Positions 55,961 to 64,000 of a stretch of 64,000 nucleotides of DNA are shown here, one piece after another; position 1 is the stretch's first letter, and each line of letters starts with the position of its first letter. The notes beneath the pieces are model-generated. The model searched no databases and was not told the DNA's origin. It saw only the letters and a list, made by a program, of their open reading frames with translations. Position numbers and translations under genes: made by a program. Origin of the DNA: Lota lota (taxonomy: Eukaryota > Chordata > Actinopteri > Gadiformes > Lotidae); assembly GCA_026745465.1 (NCBI GenBank), contig JACYXH010000363.1, positions 2,961,001 through 3,025,000 of the forward strand, written 5' to 3'.

Positions 55961-57363
55961 GGGACAAGGTTTTAAAGAGTGGATGAGGGAAAAGGAGATT
56001 CTTCATACAAAGAGAACCTCCGGATGAAATAGTAGCATGTTAGGGGAGTTCTGCTAAAGGAGGGACATGTATAAGATACAGAACTTGTACACACCATATA
56101 AAGAATCAACAGGACAATAATTGGTTAATAAAGGAAGCTTCGCACAAAGCGTGAGGAACAATTCTGTTGCACTGTTTTGATGAATTTAATCTCATTACTA
56201 ATCAGGAATTCACAATTAATTTTCATATTCTTTCACAATTAATTTTCCCATTCTCTCAACTAATTGTCACATTCTTTCACAATAACGTTTCTTCATTTTC
56301 CTATTGAATAGGCAAATTTGCCTAATTTTGCTGTTTGCAATGTTGTTGTTTCATTAAATGTTTATGTTTCCCTGCCCTACCCATACTTGAGTCTTAGTGG
56401 TCCCTGGAATGAAGAATCCCTCAGATGTTCCCTTCCCAAGGCCTCTTCCTTCTCCCACCGGTTGATGTCTTAGGGTTAGAGGACATAGTCTAATATTAGC
56501 ACTTGAGACTGTAAATCTGATATAAAAACAGCATAAACCAAATCTAGGCTCCTAGAACAGGATCTTTCCTCTTACTAATATTTACTCTAATACATGTCAT
56601 TTCTAGTCAATCATGCAAAATGATGATGAATGTAATATTTGATGGTGTCAATCTCGTCTCTAACCAACCATGGTGCTCCAGCATAATTAATGTTTTTATA
56701 GTCATTTAATAAAATCGGAGTTTTCTATATTATCAGATTAAATCTAAACAAGCTAGATAACAGGAAAGCCGTCCATTCAGTGGCAAGACCTGTTTTACTT
56801 TTTATGTATTCCGAGTGTCTGTAAATGTGACACACATTCATAATAAATGGGCCTGGTCACCGTCTACGACTCCTCCATCGACCCCCACACAGTGGGATGA
56901 TGAAATCATGTGTCATAGTGTCCATCAGTGGTCATGCAACAAATCCATATTTTAGATCCGTTTTAACTATTCACCATTAACCCAGATGTTATGATATATG
57001 CAACATGCTTAAAGCTTAATCCAAAGCAATTTACAATGGAGACAGAAGAATCAAAGAATAAAATCAAAATTCTTTGCAGTATCAAAATAATAAAATCCAA
57101 GTGTTGCATGAGTTTCTAATAACAACAACAACTGGACAGAGTTCAGAAAAGCTATTGGAATCATATTTTTTGGTGTGTGCATAATGCACCTGGATACAGA
57201 GATGGTACATCTGAAGATAGTTCTTAATTCAGCTGAAGAACTTAGATAGTTGAGATGTTCAATGCAGGGCCAAGGTTTAAGCTATCACGGCTATGGGCTA
57301 TAGCACTAGAGGTGCAGGAGTGCGTGTTCCCTAAGACCCAGGACCTCCCCCATTTTGAGGAGT

Positions 57364-57752
57364 AATATGTTGCTGCAATACTGGAGGCTGCAGTTTCATG
57401 ACCGCACTCCAAGGACTGCAAAACTAGGACCCTCGTTTTTCGTGACACTACCTTTAGGATGCACGTTTATTTTTCCTTAGATGGTGATGAGTAACTCATG
57501 TATAATTTATGAAAACGTGATGAAACGCAACACCATCTCTAACCTAATACCTAAACTTAACCATCTAACCAGCTAGCTATTTTAATGTAGACCTTTACCT
57601 AAACAGCATCCTAGAAAAAATTAATGTCGTCATAAAGGCAAACATTAGGGGCCTAGAAATGCGGAGTGCTAGGAGAGCGGTCCTAGGAGAAAAGCAGATT
57701 CCTAGGAGTGTGGTCCTGAAATTGCAGCCTCCGGTATTGCAGGAACATTATA
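57364..57752. mobile_element. Foldback (long inverted repeat), probable MITE
   Basis: The left arm (57364-57415, ctgcaatactggaggctgca onward) pairs with the right arm (57695-57752, which on the minus strand reads ctgcaataccggaggctgca). About 50 bp pair at roughly 85 percent identity, enclosing about 280 bp with extra tcctaggac repeats. No coding frame and no clear target duplication were found. Confidence 0.7.
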
Positions 57753-59593
57753 TTGAGTTTGAGAGCAACAACCTACTGAAGGCAACAGCCATCTGCTAGG
57801 TAGGGAGATGTGGTAGCTTGATATGTCATAGTATAGCCCCATCTAAATATAGCAGACGGGTCTAAGATCAAGACCAAGACATGTTTTATCAACACTAGGG
57901 ACATAGATAGGGGCAGGTTTACACACGGTATGTGCTGTTGCAAGTAAACAAGAATTTTGTCCAATAAATACAATACTCATTATTGAATTCAAGCAATAAA
58001 TTAATACTAGCAATAATGAAGTAATACAGCTACTGGATGCTTTGTAGGAGGAAATTGTGATTGTTAGTTTGGCAATGTCATTCTTTCTATTACATATTTA
58101 CGAGACATTATCCTTCATAAACCTGTTTTTTATCATCATCGACTTCATTCCCTTCCTCATCCAACTTTTTCCTTTTTACCGGTATTTGAAATATTGAAAT
58201 CTCATCCAGATAGTAAGCCACTGTAAGTATTTTTTTTGCCAAATAAAGAATCAATCATCCTAATTTCTCATTTCATGGCCAGCTAAACTAATCCATTCAA
58301 AGCCATCCATCATGTAGATTGGTGCATTTGTCGACTACTTTGAATTTCATGCACACATGAAACATCTTGCTATTAAATTAAGGTATCACCGTGACCAGGC
58401 TGCAAAAACGCTCTATAGTGCCATCACCAGGCCACATGGGACAAAAAAAAAATCACATCATCAGTGTGTATGACATCAATTATTGTACATATTCAAAAGC
58501 TCGATGCTGTAGTACTGATGATTTTTTTGGGGGGTTTACAAATTGACCTTAAAATATTAATTAATTGAGTAGAGACCAATATACAATATACCACATATAG
58601 ATACTGTGGTCTCTATACAAATAAAATGTACTTGACGTGGTCTGTGAATGTCCTCTTCAGTATACTAATCAACACAGTGCAAGTGCTATTCATTCACTGC
58701 TCCGTGTTCAACACCTTTTTTGGACTTGGGCTTTATTGATTTTGCTCATTGGACAAAACGCAGATCAATTCAATGGATTGGAAATCAACGGATATGGAGC
58801 TCACACTAAAAATAGATTTTTGGATGACTTGGGCGATTTCTTACCCATCCATGGACCTGTGTGGGGTTTGTGGAGCGGTGCAGTAGCAGAACTGATTATG
58901 ACTTGGACTCCAGCTCAATGGTCAGTAAACTCGTTGAGGACATCTTGCATTTTTCACAAAGATTACTGCAGTAGAGTTGCTCTACAAGAAAGCTAAACAA
59001 ACAAAAACACCTTTAAGTTAGTTCATTGGCTTTTTGGACACAATTTAGTAAATTGCACAACACGTAACAATAAATTGTCCATGCTCCCTTCACATGTTGA
59101 ATGAGAAAACAAAAGGACATTAACGTATTGTGATATAATTTTCCTGGGTTTATGAAGGAGGAACATTAAGCCACGGATACCTTTGGATCTGATTTAATTT
59201 GAGCATGCGTCAGAGAGATTTCTCAACTCAAAATAACCCCAATATTCTACTCGGGGAACCCAGTACGCCTACAGGCCTTTCAGAAATAATCATGGTTATA
59301 TGCTTTGTGTTGCCTATTGTCTGGTTTACACAAACAGTGTTGGTGAATTAAGGAATAATAAATAATATGACTTTCTGCTCACCCCTAAAGCATGGACGAC
59401 TACTCCCTTAGTGGAACCACCATGGGAGTGATAAGAGTAGCAGCAATGCACCGTCAGCAGCAAATACACCTTACTGGCTAGTCAGTAGCAGACAGAGCTA
59501 ATATGCACTGAATGTTCGCCGGAGTTAACGCTGTGGGAGCACCATTTTAACCATCTCTTCTGAGTTCTATTTCCAGATGAAAAACTAGGCCTA

Positions 59594-59596
<3 letters not shown>

Positions 59597-59677
<81 letters not shown>
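59597..59677. repeat. (GT)n followed by 41 G
   Basis: 40 bp of GT pass into a pure G run at 59637-59677, the longest homopolymer in the window; about 300 bp before a GC-rich promoter-like patch. Confidence 0.96.
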
Positions 59678-59679
<2 letters not shown>

Positions 59680-59934
59680 ATCTCAATTAGTCCTTCATTA
59701 TTCCCTGCTTCCTGGTCTTCCCTCGTGCTGAACCTCAAAAACAATTAGTTTGACTGCTTCCATACTTCACACACTGGGGCGCATGCTGGAAGTAGTAGGC
59801 AATTGTCTTGTCTGACAGGTCGTTTTGTTTGTTCACTGCAAAAACAACCCCCACCCCCACCCGTTCAGCTCTTCGTCGGCTGCAGCAGTTCTTCCCGTGT
59901 AATTACATTCACGCTGTTGTTCCCTTTCCTTTTA

Positions 59935-60300
59935 GTTCGCTTGATATCACCGGTGACATCCTCTAGCACCGCCCCTCTCTTCGTCGTCGCCCGCTATAGT
60001 GGAACTCCCCTATGAACGGCGCGCAGTGTTCTCGCGTCTTCAGCTTCAGCCCCGTCTGTGTGTGAGTGTTTGTGTGTGTGTGTGTATGTGTGTGTGTGTG
60101 TGTGTGTGTATCTGTTTGTTATGTTTCTGCTGTAAGGTGAGTGGAGAGGAGAGAGCTATGAGCCGGAGGGGAAAGTAATCTCAAATACAACCACTGTTTA
60201 GAAATTGAATTTAATATCCACGAATGTTATTGAGATGTAAATCGAATGGTTGGATTGTTTCTTTTGTACTTGAGCCGCAACTGTTGGCACAGTCTGTGAG
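59935..60300 (+). promoter_or_regulatory. Probable promoter and noncoding first exon
   Basis: A CpG-rich patch (cgtcgtcgcccgctatagtg, cggcgcgcagtgttctcgcg) is followed by two good plus-strand donors: AAG|gtgagt at 60137 and GAG|gtaagt at 60301. The next gene downstream, with an acceptor at 63013/63014 and an in-frame stop just after it, needs a noncoding 5' exon. This patch is the best candidate. The pairing is inferred. Confidence 0.45.
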
Positions 60301-63056
60301 GTAAGTCGGGAACTTTCATTTTTGTATTTGTGTATATAGTCCTACGCATGCACAGGAGAGGGCTTCACTGTACAAGTATCGGTGGTGGTATTAAGTTTAA
60401 ACTCTTCTTTTGTACGCCATCTGTTTCACAATGTGTGTGTTGACGTGTTGTTGCAGAGCAAAGCTAGAGGAGTTTGGCATCCACTCTTTTAGCCGTTCCT
60501 TGGCGTTATGCAGCCCAAATCATCAGAGAGATGCTGTTATGAGTTTTATATCTTTATCCTCGGAGGGAGAGACGCCTCGTAATAAATCTCCGTGAATATT
60601 GCTCCTCATTTGTTCCCTCTGAGGCAAAGGCCAATGGGGGTTTTATCGGTCGCTCTCTCCGAATGTTGAGCTCTATTTCATAGTCACATCAAATATTCGC
60701 TGACCTTATTAGTTTTTATGCGCACTTTATTCGTTTTTTTACCTTTTATTTATTTATTTTTTATCACATAAGTCTGCAGTGTAGCCTGCTCTCTGATATG
60801 AATACGTCTACGAAAACAGCACTGCCAAATTGAAATGACATTTATTGTAATGTGATGTCAGTGTATGTGTTTGTATGTGCACACACTTGCGTCCTCGCAT
60901 GGCCCGATGTTTGTGCTGCTTATTACTTGTGTTGCAAAGCAATAGATTACATTGTGTTATCCAGAAAGCTGCAAGGGCAGCAGCAGTGGTGGTTGTAGAC
61001 CATTCATTTACACTTGGGGGCCACGGCTGGGGCCAGTTGTTCTGTCACGACCTTATTGCTCATGGCAGGAATTAAGAGGCAAAACATGTTTAATACCATA
61101 CAACATTGTAGGCTGGTATTTATGCTATTTTTCAGTATTTACACCAAATGTAGTTTTCTGCAGTCTTTTTGTAATTTCACAAATACATCCAGATTCAAGG
61201 CCTTCACCCTCCTGGATTCAATACACAGTACACCTAGATTGCTAAATCTTTTACTTAGTGGATCACTCTCAGACGTTTCATACTGCCAGGTCTTTTCTGC
61301 CTAATAATCTTTCAATCCCCTCCCAGGTTACCAATAGCTCTACTCAAAAACCTGCATGGAGACAGCATTTTTTAATGAGTTCCTCCCCTTCATCTACTCT
61401 CTTGATAATGATATTATAATATTTGCTCAAATTAATGAGTCCTGTGCAAATCTTAGATCAGGCTGAAAAAGGAAAAAAGCATAACGTGTCATGGTAAGGT
61501 TTGATATAAACATTGATTGCATAGTTATACTATTCACATGCAATCAGAACAGGATGTGAACAACATAAATATTCCCTTGTGGAGGCTAAAACAGCTTGTA
61601 TCTGCACGCAGAATTATTAGTGTGACAATCATGCTTTGCTGTAGTACTTGCTGCTTTGGTTGAGAAAATCGTCAGCTCAATATCTTGAAGAAAAATAGAA
61701 ATGGTTGTGTTGTAGACAAATACATACACAAATGCATGCAAAGACATAAATATCCATATGCAAAGACAGAGAAACACAAACAGTTTTTGTTTTCTTAGGG
61801 CTGTGTGCTGTGTGTTTGTCTCCCAGCTGTCATGGTTGTTATGATGTCACATATGTCTGTGGTGATGGCATCTAGTTTCTCTTTTAGGGAGACGTTTCTC
61901 TTCTATGATTTCTGTTTCCTACAGCTCAACACCCATTCATTCAGTAATTAAACCTTTCTGTTCTGCAACGTAGAAGCATAATCATAATTTTAGTCTAGGC
62001 CCATAACAAGTGAAAGGCTAGGATGTGGTGAGAGGTGTAATCTCATCTCAATACCATCTAACACAGATGAGATCTGTCTGAACAACAAAGCAGCAGAACT
62101 ACAAGGTTGAAAAGGATTAATGATCACCAGAATCGAAGCCAAACAAAAAACAGCCATGGCGACAGCCGGTTTTCTACTCATCCCAGTCCCCCTCCCCTTC
62201 CAGCTACACTCGGTGAAGTGACAAATCGATTTGTTGTCGAACTTGATTCAGCATTATCCAACCAACTGAATTAGACTAGAAAATATGTCAGGTTACTTTG
62301 GTGTTCCAATTGGATCCTACTGTGGCAATACAAGTCTGTGGACTGTACCGTTAGCAAAAAGTAACAATTTATGTATACTGAAATAATCATTTCTCAATTG
62401 GGGGGGGGGGGGTTACGGGGTCATTGGCCCCCCACCTCAGAGCAGCCAGAGAGCTGCATCCTTGTCTTTGAGCCGCATCCATGTCTGGATGGAGCAGCCT
62501 TTATGTCCAAGAGAAGGAAACAACAGCACAAATTACAGGAAACAAAAGAAAGGAAGAGAGAGAGAGAGAAATAGTGGGAGCTAGAAAGGCATAGAAAGAG
62601 CAGAAGAGGATGGGAATAATTAGTTTATAGCTGATTCATTAAAATGGAGGAGGGATTGAGGTGCTCACAGGGAACTGGCTGTGCTTAGAAGGCAAAGCTA
62701 AACTTTAATGAAGACATTATGTTAAATAATACAGCTACATTTATGACTAAAGATAAAGGCAATCATCTAATGAGACATTATGTGAAGGTGTGTATCTATA
62801 TTTATACACATTGCATCTACCATTCAACTCAGTCCCTATCTAATCTAGATTAACATTACACTTAAACACTTTCACACAAAAAAAACTGTGATAAAAGGAC
62901 CATATACCTGAGATTGTGCCTTGTTTTATTCTCCTGTCCCATCAATGCACTAAATATTTAATGAAACACACAGAATCAAATTAACTTCCTTGTCGTTGTT
63001 GTTGTTGTTGCAGTTAAGCTTATGCCAAGCTGGATGCTCACAACTGTACCACCAGC

Positions 63057-63278
63057 ATGGACTCAGCTGAGACCACTTCGACAGGACTGTCCGCGGCTGC
63101 ACAGGTGGCCATAGCTTGCAACGCATTCGTGGGCATCCTGCTGTTGCTCCTCTTCCTTGTCCTCTACCAAGCCTGCAAAGTGCCATCCAACCAAGAGAGG
63201 CTGCCCGTGCTGTCTCTGTCTAGCGTGGACAGAGAAGCCCAGACAGGGCATGAGCACAAGTACCTGCTGACCTCCTGA
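63057..63278 (+). CDS. Small single-pass membrane protein, unrecognised
   Basis: A 73-residue frame starts MDSAETTSTG and ends HEHKYLLTS. It lies in one exon that begins after a strong acceptor (gttgttgttgttgcag, exon from 63014); an in-frame TAA at 63015 shows that the ATG at 63057 is the true start and the upstream exon is noncoding. Residues about 13-35 (AAQVAIACNAFVG plus ILLLLLFLVLYQA) form one transmembrane helix. With a short acidic/Thr-Ser N terminus and no signal peptide, the N terminus is probably outside. The tail holds a Cys-Lys just after the membrane and a Ser/Leu-rich segment. I do not recognise the family; it has the form of a SMIM-type microprotein. Codon use and splice context argue for a real gene, but homology has not been tested. 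Confidence 0.6.
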   Translation: MDSAETTSTGLSAAAQVAIACNAFVGILLLLLFLVLYQACKVPSNQERLPVLSLSSVDREAQTGHEHKYLLTS

Positions 63279-63700
63279 CTGGAGCACAATGCAGGCTTCA
63301 CATCCGCAGGTGTGTTGGCCTTAAGGTGGCCTACATGGTGTAGGGGGGAGGATGGAGCCAGGAAGGGATGGGGGCTACTAGGATGACTGTGTGGATCCTG
63401 GACCAGCAATAATTCTGTTTAGGCTTAGGGTTAGGCAATGTCCTTAGGAACAGTCTGTAGATGCAACAGGAGAGGATGTGTCTTAACACATGATGTCAGA
63501 TGAGCTTCTATCCTGTAGCTATTGATCCCTAGTACTAATTTCCTGCATAATGACAACTCTGAAGGAAGGCAGACACAATGCCGCCTGCTACTCACTATTA
63601 AATGCACATAAGCTTCAGAGAGGTACATGGATCTGCCGGAGAAAGAAAACCGAGAGGACGAAATGCTCGGTATGCAAATCTTGGCAGTTGGAGTGTTCTA
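63279..63700 (+). other. Probable 3' UTR of the small membrane-protein gene
   Basis: Unique sequence after the TGA. An ATTAAA variant poly(A) hexamer lies at 63597-63602; no AATAAA was seen close by. The end is uncertain. Confidence 0.35.
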
Positions 63701-63869
63701 TATTTAACCTCTTATTTCATACTTCTGCAAGAAAAGAAAAAATGCCCAGTATAATCCTTCCATTGGTAGGAACAGTGACTTGGGGCAGCATGACGTGTGT
63801 GTGTCTGTGTGTGTCACAGCCACTCATACACCAGGGGTCTGTGGAGCGTAGCGGGTGGGCTGAGGGTGT

Positions 63870-64000
63870 TATATAAGTACTGAATAGGCCCGGCGGCGAA
63901 GCTGTGCGTCCTCTTCAAGCCGACCTTCGCGCTGGCGTCTCATTCTAGCCCGGGCTCAAATGGACCACTCACGAGTGAAGTGAGCGAGAGGACACGCCCA
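63870..64000 (+). promoter_or_regulatory. TATA-type promoter at the right edge
   Basis: TATATAAG at 63870-63877 follows a GC-box-like gcgggtgggc and is followed at the right distance (about 63900) by CpG-rich sequence (cggcggcgaagctgtgcgtc). This looks like a core promoter for a gene running off the right edge. No convincing coding start is seen within the remaining 100 bases. Confidence 0.4.

Larger units (their letters stand above)
56133..59930. other. Gap after tmem233 with a foldback element
   Basis: About 3.8 kb with no gene that I can support. It includes a foldback at 57364-57752, a possible reversed SINE tail near 57008-57042, and (GT)n followed by 41 G at 59597-59677. One open frame of 119 codons at 58637-58996 has no recognisable domain or splice context and is not called. 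Confidence 0.5.

Noticed and set aside
58637-58996. 119-codon open frame; a second frame through the same stretch meets a gtcagt donor near 58920
   Set aside because: No recognised domain, no acceptor, no promoter and AT-rich context; could be chance. Conservation would be needed to revive it.

Overview
This is a vertebrate nuclear window, almost certainly from a teleost fish: split genes with GT-AG introns, fish-type tRNA-derived SINE and hAT remnants, and a very heavy load of (CA)n, (GA)n and poly-G tracts. There are no prokaryotic, viral or CRISPR features. I rebuilt exon chains by hand from reading frame, splice consensus and phase. Gene names rest on remembered family sequences, not on a search.

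Layout, left to right. (1) 12-1190, minus: crybb3 (beta-B3 crystallin), cut by the left edge, with three of four Greek-key motifs present. (2) 4154-16942, minus: a KIAA1671/TNKS1BP1-type gene with eight coding exons and about 1535 residues. It has a roughly 500-residue Arg/Glu-rich helix and the conserved C-terminal tankyrase-binding-type domain. A separate exon at 9321-9632 looks like an alternative first exon that joins the C-terminal exons in frame. (3) 19347-23047, plus: unc119b, five exons, 250 residues, complete. (4) 31452-51477, plus: msi1 (Musashi-1), 14 coding exons, 348 residues, complete, with a 3' UTR of about 2.6 kb. (5) 54976-55960, plus: tmem233, three exons, 107 residues, complete. 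(6) 63057-63278, plus: an unrecognised 73-residue single-pass membrane protein in one coding exon, with a probable GC-rich promoter and noncoding exon near 60 kb. A TATA-type promoter may start another gene at the right edge.

The genes are not one pathway. crybb3 is a lens structural protein, unc119b carries myristoylated cargo to cilia, msi1 is a translational regulator of neural stem cells, and tmem233 is a small membrane partner of a sodium channel. The order is informative: crybb3 and KIAA1671 are neighbours on human 22q11, whereas UNC119B, MSI1 and TMEM233 lie on human 12q24. The window therefore shows these two blocks fused.

The gaps hold repeats and candidate control sites: a near-perfect RFX X-box before unc119b, X-box-like sites in msi1 introns, several CTCF-like motifs, a perfect 31-bp palindrome with an AP-1 core, a clean 400-bp hAT MITE with intact 8-bp target duplications, and a foldback element. 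I saw no convincing new multi-gene system. The best leads are the alternative first exon of the KIAA1671-type gene, its 14-residue coding repeats, the small membrane protein, and the regulatory sites around unc119b and msi1.
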